The translations under genes were made by a program, and so were the position numbers. This document shows positions 7,438 through 13,178 of a DNA stretch of 13,178 nt, one piece after another. Source of the stretch: Wenzhouxiangella sp. (GTDB taxonomy: Bacteria; Pseudomonadota; Gammaproteobacteria; Xanthomonadales; Wenzhouxiangellaceae); assembly GCA_007119095.1 (NCBI GenBank), contig SKQI01000178.1, positions 1-13,178 on the forward strand, written 5' to 3'. How positions within the stretch are numbered: the stretch's first letter is position 1; each line of letters begins with the position of its first letter. The notes beneath the pieces are model-generated. The model was given only the letters and a program-made list of their open reading frames with translations, was not told the origin of the DNA and made no database searches.

Positions 7438-7452
7438 TCTCAATCTGAAACC

Positions 7453-7489
7453 AGATCGCGCCCGGTTCAGTGCGTTCCGGGCGCGGTCT
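7453..7489. terminator. Hairpin terminator between the NSS transporter and cmoB
   Basis: A 13-base stem, agatcgcgcccgg (7453-7465) with ccgggcgcggtct (7477-7489), has one G-U pair and an 11-base loop. It is 15 bases after the transporter stop and touches the cmoB stop codon. The T-run is poor on the + strand (TTTT at 7498-7501), so it may act as a pause/stability hairpin or a shared convergent terminator. Confidence 0.65.
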
Positions 7490-8442
7490 CAGGTCGGTTT
7501 TCGCGCCAGCACAATGGCGCGAAGGGGCGCCGGCAGGCCTTCCCGGGTCAGCGTCGGATCATCGGCTGACAGCGCTTCGCTCAAGGAATGAAACGGCATC
7601 CACTCGGTTCGCCTTTGTTCGGCTGAAGTCGTGGCGGTGATATCGATCCACTCGGTGGCCGTCCAGCCGGATGCCTGCAGCCAGCTTTCAAGCCGCTGGC
7701 GGGTGGGTAGGGCATGGACGTTGCGCATGTTGGCGTAGCGATCGGGCGGCACCAGCACTTGGTCATCGGGACCGTCCAGAATCAGTGTTTCCAGAACCAG
7801 ACCGCCGCCGGGCCGCAGGCGGGCTTTCAGTGCATTCAAATGCTCCAGCGGATCACGCCGGTGATAGAGCACGCCCATGGAAAAGACCCGGTCGAAGCCG
7901 CTCAGTGCCGGCGGCAGGTCTTCCAGCCGCGCCGCAATCAGGTGGTTGGCGGCCAGCCCGGCGAAATGACGAATGACCTCATGCTGGGCAATGAATAGCT
8001 GAGTGGGGTCGCAGCCGAAAACCCGCCTGGCGCCGGCCGCCAGCATGCACCAGCCAAAGTAAGCATTGCCGGCACCCACATCCAGGACCTGCTCGTCGCG
8101 CAGGTTGATGTGCCTGGCCAGCCTCGTCCATTTGAAATCAGACCGCCACTCGGTGTCGATGGCCACCCCGCCCAGGCACACAGGCCCCTTGCGCCAGGGA
8201 ATGAAGGACTTGAGCTGCTCGGTCAGCAAATCGGGCTGATCAACGTCTTCGCCGGCTGTCAGGCAACCATCCTGCAGGCGCCAGCGCTGAGTCACGGCGG
8301 GCAGAGTGTCTCGCATCTGGCACCATGCCGGCCAGTTACCGTGCCGATTGAGCCAGTTGTCATGTTGCTCAACCAGGGCATCGGCAAGTGGCCCGCCAAA
8401 CGCTTCGGCCAGGGCAAGGTGCAGGCTTTCGGTCACAGACAT
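7489..8442 (-). CDS. cmoB: tRNA U34 carboxymethyltransferase CmoB
   Basis: Transfers the carboxymethyl group of carboxy-SAM to 5-hydroxyuridine-34 of tRNA, giving the cmo5U wobble base that lets one tRNA read all four codons of a family box. 317 residues, slightly shorter than the E. coli protein. CmoB signatures run through it: SFIPWRKGP (79-87), IDTEWRSDFKW (95-105), VLDVGAGNAYFGW (119-131), DPTQLF (145-150), FSMGVLYHRRDPLEHL (187-202), VPPDRYANMRNV (231-242) and EQRRTEWMPF (275-284). Lys85, Trp99, Lys104, Gly123 and Arg308 fall where I recall ligand contacts in the E. coli enzyme. Motif I reads GAGNA in place of the more common GCGSG/GCGNG. The gene is alone, not next to cmoA. No Shine-Dalgarno site precedes the ATG; an extended -10 lies 6 bases upstream, hinting at a leaderless message. 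Confidence 0.96.
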   Translation of the reverse strand: MSVTESLHLALAEAFGGPLADALVEQHDNWLNRHGNWPAWCQMRDTLPAVTQRWRLQDGCLTAGEDVDQPDLLTEQLKSFIPWRKGPVCLGGVAIDTEWRSDFKWTRLARHINLRDEQVLDVGAGNAYFGWCMLAAGARRVFGCDPTQLFIAQHEVIRHFAGLAANHLIAARLEDLPPALSGFDRVFSMGVLYHRRDPLEHLNALKARLRPGGGLVLETLILDGPDDQVLVPPDRYANMRNVHALPTRQRLESWLQASGWTATEWIDITATTSAEQRRTEWMPFHSLSEALSADDPTLTREGLPAPLRAIVLARKPT

Positions 8443-8448
8443 GGCCGA

Positions 8449-8457
8449 ACTATAGCA
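8449..8457 (-). promoter_or_regulatory. Extended -10 promoter element directly upstream of cmoB
   Basis: The minus strand reads TGCTATAGT, an extended -10 (TGn plus TATAGT, 5 of 6). Only six bases separate it from the cmoB ATG, so transcription would start at or next to the A of the start codon. There is no good -35, which extended -10 promoters often lack, and no Shine-Dalgarno sequence. Confidence 0.5.
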
Positions 8458-8483
8458 AGAGAACAGGAGCCAGCTGCCGGGTG

Positions 8484-8489
8484 TAGAAT
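8484..8489 (+). promoter_or_regulatory. Possible -10 element for the nfeD-qmcA unit
   Basis: TAGAAT matches the -10 consensus at 5 of 6 positions and lies 37 bases before the NfeD ATG. A plausible -35 is weak (agaaca, 8460-8465, spacer 18). It is followed by a good ribosome site AGGGGA at 8511-8516. Confidence 0.4.
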
Positions 8490-8526
8490 CAAGTGCTGAC
8501 AGCCAAGCTCAGGGGACAAAGCGCGC

Positions 8527-8955
8527 ATGGATGCCTGGAAACTCTGGATCATCGCCGGCGTGCTGCTGGCCATTGCCGAACTGCTGCTGATTCCGGCCCA
8601 GTTTCTACTGGTTGCACTGGGCATTTGCGCTGTCCTGGTGGGAATACTGACCTGGGGCACGGATATTGCCCAGGCCTCGCAGCTTGCCTGGTTTGCCGGC
8701 CTGGCCATCGTCCTGGTTCCGCTGTTTGTTTCCATCTGGCGGCGCAAGGCGCCGATTCGCTATGCCGGCACGGCAGGAGAAACCGGCATGGCGCCGCAGG
8801 CCGCGCGTGTTGTCGGTACCGATCCCCTGACGATCGAGCTTCGCGGCGACCGCTTTCCAGCACGCACCGCCGAAGTGGATGATTTCCAGGTCGGAGAGGA
8901 AGTCATGGTGACCGGGTTTTCAGGCATTACCGCCGAAGTCAGAAAACCAGATTAG
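8527..8955 (+). CDS. NfeD-like short membrane protein (YbbJ type), partner of the SPFH protein
   Basis: Short NfeD family protein of 142 residues. The N-terminal half has two or three membrane helices (about 5-23, 25-43 and 52-71) ending in the basic WRRK. The rest is a small soluble OB-fold-like domain (about 80-138) with the typical GTAGETGMAPQ and late 'GEEVMVTGFSGITAEV' strands. Such proteins are encoded next to SPFH/stomatin-like proteins and are thought to form a membrane complex with them. Here the SPFH gene follows 37 bases downstream. In E. coli the order is the reverse (qmcA then ybbJ). Start ATG is preceded by AGGGGA at 10 bases. It is divergent from cmoB with an 84-base spacer holding both promoters. 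Confidence 0.87.
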   Translation: MDAWKLWIIAGVLLAIAELLLIPAQFLLVALGICAVLVGILTWGTDIAQASQLAWFAGLAIVLVPLFVSIWRRKAPIRYAGTAGETGMAPQAARVVGTDPLTIELRGDRFPARTAEVDDFQVGEEVMVTGFSGITAEVRKPD

Positions 8956-8979
8956 TTTGGCCACCTCTGAACAATTATT

Positions 8980-8984
8980 GGGAG
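8980..8984 (+). promoter_or_regulatory. Ribosome binding site for the SPFH protein
   Basis: GGGAG is 8 bases before the ATG at 8993. A closer ATG at 8986 opens a frame that stops after four codons (8986-9000), so 8993 is the real start; the mini-frame overlaps it. Confidence 0.6.
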
Positions 8985-8992
8985 CATGAGTC

Positions 8993-9955
8993 ATGATTGA
9001 AATCATTGTCGTACTGGTCGTTCTGGTTCTGGTCTTTCTGGCCACCGGCGTCCGCATTGTGCAGACCTCGCAGGCCGTGGTGGTCGAGCGGCTCGGCTCC
9101 TACAACCGCACCCTGGGTGCCGGGATCAATCTGATTATTCCCTTCATCGACAAGCCTCGGCCGATCAATCGCCAGTACTTCGCGGTCGATTCCACCGGCG
9201 ATGCGGTGCGTCTGAATCGCACCGAGAGCAAGATCGACCTGCGCGAAACCGTGATGGATGTACCGCCGCGGGCGATGATCACCCAGGACAACGTCACCGT
9301 ATCGGTCAACACCGCGGTCTACTACCAAATCATTGACCCCCAAAGCTCGGTTTACCAGGTCGAAAACCTGGTCATGGCAATCGAGGTGCTGACCAATACC
9401 ACCCTGCGCGCCCTGGTCGGCAAGATGGAACTGGACAAGCTGTTCGAGTCACGCGAAGACATCAACACCGAGTTGCAGCAAACCCTGGACGAGGCCGGCA
9501 ACAAGTGGGGGGTGAAGATTACCCGCGTCGAGGTCCAGGACATCGCCATCCCGCGCGAAGTCGAAGATGCGATGCGCAAGCAGATGGTGGCCGAGCGCAC
9601 CCGGCGCGCCATGATCGCCGAGGCCGACGGCCGTCGGCAGTCGGAAATCCTGGAGGCGCAAGGCGAACGCCAGGCCGCGATCGAACGCGCCGAAGGCGAA
9701 AAACAGGCCGCCATCCTGCGCGCCCAGGGCGAACAGAACGCCATCAACACCATCATGACCGCCGGCGGCGACCAGCTTCAGCCGAAAGATGTGGTCGGCT
9801 ATCTGCTGGGCCTGAACTATCTGAAAACCCTGCCTGACATCGCAAAAGAGGGCGACCGGGTATTCCTGCCCATGGAAGCCTCCGCCCCTATGGCCGGCCT
9901 TGGCGCCCTGGCCGAACTGGCCAAGGAAATGAAGGGGCGCTCCGGCCTGAGCTGA
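8993..9955 (+). CDS. qmcA: SPFH/Band 7 (stomatin-like) membrane protein, QmcA family
   Basis: Membrane-anchored scaffold protein of 320 residues. One N-terminal helix (about 2-20) is followed by the SPFH domain: VERLGSYNRTLGAGINLIIPF (about 31-51), DVPPRAMITQDN (89-100), VDAV-like YYQIIDP (110-116) and TLRALVGKMELD (137-148). Then comes a charged alanine-rich coiled coil (about 192-250) with RAMIAEADGRRQSEILEAQGE-type heptads, and a C-terminal VFLPMEAS segment. The family forms large ring- or cage-like assemblies at the inner membrane. Compared with E. coli QmcA as I recall it, there is an extra stretch of about 20 residues at roughly 62-84 and a shorter coiled coil. It is almost certainly co-transcribed with the NfeD-like gene 37 bases upstream. 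Confidence 0.9.
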   Translation: MIEIIVVLVVLVLVFLATGVRIVQTSQAVVVERLGSYNRTLGAGINLIIPFIDKPRPINRQYFAVDSTGDAVRLNRTESKIDLRETVMDVPPRAMITQDNVTVSVNTAVYYQIIDPQSSVYQVENLVMAIEVLTNTTLRALVGKMELDKLFESREDINTELQQTLDEAGNKWGVKITRVEVQDIAIPREVEDAMRKQMVAERTRRAMIAEADGRRQSEILEAQGERQAAIERAEGEKQAAILRAQGEQNAINTIMTAGGDQLQPKDVVGYLLGLNYLKTLPDIAKEGDRVFLPMEASAPMAGLGALAELAKEMKGRSGLS

Positions 9956-10016
9956 CCAACCCGGGCCCTGTCACGATTGCCCGCGTCTTTGCGTTAGTAG
10001 GTATACCCAGCCGCAA

Positions 10017-10036
10017 CCGGCCGGGTCCGCGGCCGG
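10017..10036. other. GC-rich stem-loop after qmcA
   Basis: ccggccg (10017-10023) and cggccgg (10030-10036) form a 7-bp stem with a 6-base loop, 61 bases after the qmcA stop. No T-run follows on either strand, so it is at best a weak or factor-dependent terminator. The rest of the 176-base spacer shows a second purine-rich run (10091-10100) but no clear promoter. Confidence 0.35.
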
Positions 10037-10123
10037 AATGGCTCTCGCCGTGGTATTTCTGATTTCAAACCTGGGGGAAGTGCGGTTCGGAAAAGGAGGG
10101 GATCGTCCGGGCCGACCAAGGAT

Positions 10124-10128
10124 GGAGG
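10124..10128 (+). promoter_or_regulatory. Ribosome binding site for the unrecognised Gly/Ala-rich gene
   Basis: GGAGG is 6 bases before the ATG at 10135 and only 3 before the in-frame GTG at 10132, so the ATG is the better start. Confidence 0.65.
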
Positions 10129-10134
10129 ATTGTG

Positions 10135-11172
10135 ATGGATTGGGTTCCCTTTGAAGACGACCAGGGTAGACGCTGGGAGGTTGATCAGCTCATGCTCTGG
10201 ATGCTGATTCGCGAGTACGTCCATGCTCGAAACATCTACTATCGGGCCAGGGTCAAGGTTGAGCGTCGCTTCTTTACGGCAAACCTGACCACGGTGGAAG
10301 TCAACTGGGACGGCTTCGGGGAAGCCAAGAACCGCGACTCTGAAGCCCTTTACCAGGAAACCGCCAACGACTTGCTGGCCAGCGGAAGTCAGGGGCTGGA
10401 GAACCTGATCATCATGCGCAAGCGCGCGCGTGAATACTCTCGCGAGTTCAGGCGAAAGCAGCAAAAAGCGCAGTCCGACACCATGGACAGCATCGACCGT
10501 TCGGTTCGAAACCTGTCGGCCGGCGAGCAGACCGCTCGGGTAGTCAGAGACGTAAGCGCAGGCACCCTGGTGGTCGGGGCTACGTTTCTGACCGGCGGTG
10601 CGGCGGTTGGCGCGCTGGGGGCCGGCTCGCTGCTCAGCGGCACCGGCACTTACCAGGATACGGGCAACCTCGGCGCGGCTGCCATTAATGCCAGCGGCAC
10701 CTTTGTGGTCGGCGCAGTCGGTCTGGCCGGCACTGCCGGAGGTGGCATGATGCGCGGAGGCCAGGCGCTAGCCAGCAATCAGCAGGCGGTGCTCCTGCTG
10801 CTCGGTGTCAAGATGGATGTCAGCTTCAATGTCGCCCAAGGCTTGGTAGAAGGAAAAACCCTCAAAGACGCCCTGGTGCCGGCGCTGATCAACTCATCGC
10901 TGGGCGCGCTGGGTTCGGCCGGGGCCCAATCGGCACTGGGCCGGATGTTTGAGAGCAACGCGCTCACTTTATGCACCAAGCTGAGCGATGCACATCGCGC
11001 GACAGCTGCACTGGTTACCGCTGGCGGGGCTTTTGTCGGTAACAATGCTTTAGGTGCGGTTGAGTCTGTCTGGAACAGCAGTTCGTCAAGAACCCGTGCG
11101 CTGGCTGATGTCGTCAAGTCGGCCGACGACGACGAAAACTACGTGCGCAACACCGTTCTTCGCCCGGCCTGA
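10135..11172 (+). CDS. Unrecognised Gly/Ala-rich, probably membrane-associated protein
   Basis: I do not recognise this 345-residue protein. It has no signal peptide. Residues 1-60 are mixed and aromatic (MDWVPFEDDQGRRWEV, WMLIREYVHARNIYY). Residues 65-138 are charged and likely helical (MRKRAREYSREFRRKQQ). From about 141 it changes to hydrophobic Gly/Ala-rich stretches with GxxxG-type spacing: 141-167, 180-205, 216-226, 246-270 and 290-308. The end is polar and acidic (KSADDDENYV). A charged helical front and glycine-zipper back resemble membrane-inserting or pore-forming proteins, including some secreted toxins, but no toxin motif or immunity gene is seen. The strong ribosome site and codon use support a real gene. 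It follows qmcA after 180 bases and converges on cmoA with only 13 bases between stops. Confidence 0.75.
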   Translation: MDWVPFEDDQGRRWEVDQLMLWMLIREYVHARNIYYRARVKVERRFFTANLTTVEVNWDGFGEAKNRDSEALYQETANDLLASGSQGLENLIIMRKRAREYSREFRRKQQKAQSDTMDSIDRSVRNLSAGEQTARVVRDVSAGTLVVGATFLTGGAAVGALGAGSLLSGTGTYQDTGNLGAAAINASGTFVVGAVGLAGTAGGGMMRGGQALASNQQAVLLLLGVKMDVSFNVAQGLVEGKTLKDALVPALINSSLGALGSAGAQSALGRMFESNALTLCTKLSDAHRATAALVTAGGAFVGNNALGAVESVWNSSSSRTRALADVVKSADDDENYVRNTVLRPA

Positions 11173-11185
11173 GGTCCGGTGCCAG

Positions 11186-11920
11186 TCAACGGGTCTTGAT
11201 CGCGACCAGTGCGGCGAAATTGAAGCACTGAAACCAGTCGATGACCTGGTCGAAGCCGGCGGCTTTCAAGCGCTGGTGGTGGGTAGCGCGGGTTTCGGGG
11301 ATGAGGACGTTTTCCAGCGCCTGGCGCTTGCGGGCGATTTCCAGGTCGGTGTAGCCCTGGGCGCGCTTGAAATCATGATGGTGGGTGTCGAGCCAGTCTT
11401 GCTGTTCGGCTGGCTCGAAGGCGAGCTTCTCGGCCAGCAGCAGGACACCGCCCGGGCGCAGGTCTTCTACAATTCGTGCCATCAGCGCATCGCGCTGATC
11501 GCGGGCGATGAACTGCAGGGTGAAATACATCATCACCACCGAGGCGTTTTCGATCGGCAGACTGCAGGCATCACCTTCGATGACTTCGACCGGAACGCGC
11601 GAATTGTCCGCGGCCATGATCTGGCGGCAGCGAGCGACCATTTCCGGTGAAGTATCAACACCAATGATCTCGACGCCGTCGACCTGGACCGCGCGGCGTG
11701 CGGCCAGGGTGGCCGCGCCCAGGGAGCAGCCCAGGTCATAGATTCGACTATTGGGCTGGACCGCGCGGGTAACCATCAGCGGGGTCAGCTCCAGCAGCAA
11801 GCGGTAGCCCGGCACCGAGCGCTCGATCATGTCCGGGAAAACCCGAACCACCTCGCGGGAAAACTCGAACGGCGCGGCTGGCCCGTCGCCGGCGGCAAAC
11901 AGACGATCGCGGTCGGTCAC
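11186..11920 (-). CDS. cmoA: Carboxy-S-adenosyl-L-methionine synthase CmoA
   Basis: Makes carboxy-SAM from SAM and prephenate, the donor used by CmoB. 244 residues, standard length. Diagnostic segments: RDRLF (4-8), VFPDMIERSVPGY (27-39), IYDLGCSLGAATL (60-72), GVDTSPEMVARC (87-98), VIEGDACSLPIENAS (113-127), FTLQF (133-137), LRPGGVLLLAEK (154-165), HHDFKRAQGY (181-190) and WFQCFNF (229-235). Arg199 falls at the position that recognises the carboxylate in E. coli CmoA. The start is GTG, and its GTGA overlaps the stop of the upstream prs gene, so cmoA translation is coupled to prs. No good Shine-Dalgarno site is seen. In many relatives cmoA is followed by cmoB; here cmoB lies about 2.7 kb away beyond three opposite-strand genes. 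Confidence 0.96.
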   Translation of the reverse strand: MTDRDRLFAAGDGPAAPFEFSREVVRVFPDMIERSVPGYRLLLELTPLMVTRAVQPNSRIYDLGCSLGAATLAARRAVQVDGVEIIGVDTSPEMVARCRQIMAADNSRVPVEVIEGDACSLPIENASVVMMYFTLQFIARDQRDALMARIVEDLRPGGVLLLAEKLAFEPAEQQDWLDTHHHDFKRAQGYTDLEIARKRQALENVLIPETRATHHQRLKAAGFDQVIDWFQCFNFAALVAIKTR

Positions 11921-12822
11921 TGGCTGGCGTGAGCCTTGATGGCGGGTGCCAGCAAGGTTGACAGTCCGATGTCGGATTCAGGGGCCGTGACCGAGTTGGT
12001 ACACACGACCCGGCTGACGCCGGCATGACGCAGCAGCTCGCGGGCACGGTCGCCGAACAGGCCATGAACGACGACGACGGTAGGGCGATCGAACCCGGCT
12101 CGGGTCAGGTGACGGGCGGCCTCGGCGACGGTCGCACCGGACGACAGGATGTCGTCGAGCAATACCGGATGATGGCTTTCCAGGCCAGCCATGTCGGGCA
12201 GGTCCATGGTCACCTCGCGATCGCCGTGACGTTTCTTGGCGAGCACGCGCCAGGGCAGGTTCTGGTGTTCGGCCACGGCACTGACCCACTGCTCGCTTTC
12301 AGCGTCCGGGCCGATCAGCACCGGGTTTTCAATCTCGCGCGCAATCCAGCCGGCCAGGGCCGGTGCCGCCTGGACGACGGTCGCGTCGAGACTGTAAATC
12401 TCGTCCAGGCTGGCATAGCGATGCAAATGCGGGTCGACCGTGACCAACCAGTCGAAGTGGTTGGACAACCAGCGGGCAAAGGTGCGTGAGGTCAGGGCTT
12501 CGCCGGGATTGAAGCGCTGGTCCTGGCGCATGTAGGGCAGGTACGGGCAGACCAGCCCGACCCGGGCGGCACCCAGGTCACGCAACAGGTCGGCAGCGAA
12601 CAACAGCGGCGGTACTTTCTCATCCGGCCTGTCCAGGGTGGCAACGACGATGACACTGCGCGAACCCGGGTCGCCGTGCAGGCGCAGGTAGCTTTCGCCG
12701 TCAGGGAAGCGACGGTGTTCCAGTTCCAGCCGTTCGGCGCCGAGCTGCTCCGCCAGCGCATGGGTGAGCGGTTCGTTGCCGGGCAGGGGGATGATTTGCA
12801 GATCAGGATTTGTCGTGCTCAT
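11917..12822 (-). CDS. prs: Ribose-phosphate pyrophosphokinase (PRPP synthetase)
   Basis: Makes 5-phosphoribosyl-1-pyrophosphate from ribose-5-phosphate and ATP for nucleotide, His and Trp synthesis. From the ATG at 12822 it has 301 residues with two phosphoribosyltransferase-like halves: RFPDGESYLRL (38-48), YMRQDQRFNPGEALTSR (97-113), VDPHLHR (129-135, metal/ATP), GPDAESEQW (171-179), the flexible-loop lysines in LAKKRHG (194-200) and the PRPP loop LLDDILSSGAT (221-231). The RQDQRFNPGE form is closer to the short archaeal-like/class III type than to the regulated E. coli Prs, so this may be a second, non-housekeeping copy. The frame is open up to a GTG at 12918, but that extension contains a terminator; starts at 12840 or 12822 are realistic. 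Its TGA overlaps the cmoA GTG. Confidence 0.9.
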   Translation of the reverse strand: MSTTNPDLQIIPLPGNEPLTHALAEQLGAERLELEHRRFPDGESYLRLHGDPGSRSVIVVATLDRPDEKVPPLLFAADLLRDLGAARVGLVCPYLPYMRQDQRFNPGEALTSRTFARWLSNHFDWLVTVDPHLHRYASLDEIYSLDATVVQAAPALAGWIAREIENPVLIGPDAESEQWVSAVAEHQNLPWRVLAKKRHGDREVTMDLPDMAGLESHHPVLLDDILSSGATVAEAARHLTRAGFDRPTVVVVHGLFGDRARELLRHAGVSRVVCTNSVTAPESDIGLSTLLAPAIKAHASQ

Positions 12823-12885
12823 GGCCAGAGATTCTGACATGAATCGAGACCCGAGCCGGGGGTTTTGGCGGACAAGGCCGTGGGG

Positions 12886-12914
12886 AAAACCGTCGGGCGC
12901 GGCGCGCCCGACGG
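12886..12914 (-). terminator. Rho-independent terminator of the secreted-protein gene upstream of prs
   Basis: On the minus strand the 11-bp stem ccgtcgggcgc / gcgcccgacgg (arms 12904-12914 and 12890-12900) has a three-base loop. It is followed by TTTT (rc of 12886-12889). It starts 14 bases after the stop of the gene at 12928-13178, so it ends that transcript and separates it from prs. Confidence 0.85.
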
Positions 12915-12927
12915 CCACAAGCCCGGA

Positions 12928-13178
12928 TCAGCAGTCAGTCAGGCCTTCGGTCAAGACCAGTACCGTGATCGATTGGGTCTGCTCGCCATCAACACCGCTC
13001 AGGCTGACTTCGGCATTGCGGCAGTCCTCGCTGAAGGTGATCTCGGCACTACCCCAGGTCTCCAGCCCGGTCGGCGGAACCGGCTCGGTGAAGCTGCCGC
13101 CCTGCCCGTAGAACAGATCCAGGGTGACCGGCTCGCCCAGCGTCACCGGCACATTGCCGGTCGCCAGCCACAGCGGAG
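12928..13178 (-). CDS. C-terminal part of a probable secreted protein (Xanthomonadales-type 'PLWL...GG.F' domain)
   Basis: The frame is open from the right edge to a stop just before 12928, so the start lies outside the window; the GTG at 13152 is internal. About 83 residues are seen: PLWLATGNVPVTLGEPVTL, LFYGQGGSFTEP, WGSAEITFSEDCRNAEVSLSG and a C-terminal LTEGLTDC. The pattern 'PLWL.G ... L.LF...GG.F ... WG...I.F..C..A..S..G' is one I recall from the C-termini of secreted proteins of Xanthomonadales and relatives, often with an upstream WYxPxRxGxG motif. The two Cys could form a disulfide. The function is unknown. A terminator follows at 12886-12914. Confidence 0.6.
   Translation of the reverse strand, partial: PLWLATGNVPVTLGEPVTLDLFYGQGGSFTEPVPPTGLETWGSAEITFSEDCRNAEVSLSGVDGEQTQSITVLVLTEGLTDC

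Noticed and set aside
6373..7443. 356-codon minus strand frame rich in Gln, His and Asp
   Set aside because: Antisense of the NSS transporter; the composition mirrors Leu/Val/Ile codons on the coding strand.
10017..10036. Rho-independent terminator of qmcA
   Set aside because: A GC stem exists but no T-run follows, so I list it only as a stem-loop.
10122..10154. Ten-codon frame overlapping the start of the unrecognised gene
   Set aside because: Its ATG is 22 bases from the purine-rich run at 10093-10099 and it is likely a chance frame made by the ribosome site of the gene at 10135.
12823..12918. N-terminal extension of prs from the GTG at 12918
   Set aside because: It contains a strong terminator hairpin with a T-run (12886-12914) and no homology to PRPP synthetases.

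Overview
The window looks like chromosomal DNA of a GC-rich gammaproteobacterium. It carries both cmoA and cmoB (tRNA wobble-uridine modification), a gammaproteobacterial Zur-type operator in front of a His-rich zinc operon, and an OprO/OprP-type porin end. The secreted-protein fragment at the right edge and the overall gene style suggest the Xanthomonadales/Chromatiales side (for example Wenzhouxiangella-like bacteria), but that placement is an inference. I see no tRNA, rRNA, CRISPR array, insertion sequence or phage gene, and no gene-free stretch longer than about 250 bases.

Left part (1-2675): the 3' end of an outer-membrane porin gene (+) meets a secreted prolyl-oligopeptidase-family (S9) peptidase (-). 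Between them lie a CAAGG-rich repeat tract and a strong bidirectional terminator. Upstream of the peptidase is a 240-base spacer holding a long imperfect inverted repeat that also looks like the terminator of the next operon.

Centre (2676-5893, all -): a four-gene operon of a His-rich periplasmic DUF2796 protein, an ABC ATPase, a MacB/FtsX-type permease and a periplasmic DUF3299 protein. The first three genes overlap by 1 and 4 bases; DUF3299 follows after about 60 bases. The gene set matches the Zur-controlled PA4063-PA4066 cluster of Pseudomonas and the Zrg zinc-uptake system of Vibrio. A Zur-box-like palindrome lies 17 bases upstream of the first possible start codon, so the operon is very probably a zinc-starvation system. 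It is divergent from a Na+-dependent NSS-family transporter (6052-7437, +).

Right part (7437-13178): cmoB (-) faces the transporter across a hairpin terminator. Divergent from cmoB are an NfeD-like membrane protein, a QmcA-like SPFH protein and an unrecognised 345-residue Gly/Ala-rich, probably membrane-associated protein (all +). Then cmoA (-) is coupled by a GTGA overlap to a PRPP synthetase gene (prs), which is preceded by a clear terminator and the C-terminal part of a secreted protein cut by the window edge. cmoA and cmoB, which are usually adjacent, are here separated by three genes in the opposite orientation; cmoA makes carboxy-SAM and cmoB uses it to finish the cmo5U34 wobble base.

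The most interesting items are the zinc operon with its operator and extreme His-tract, the unrecognised Gly/Ala-rich protein, the split cmo pair with cmoA tied to prs, and the candidate leaderless promoter of cmoB.
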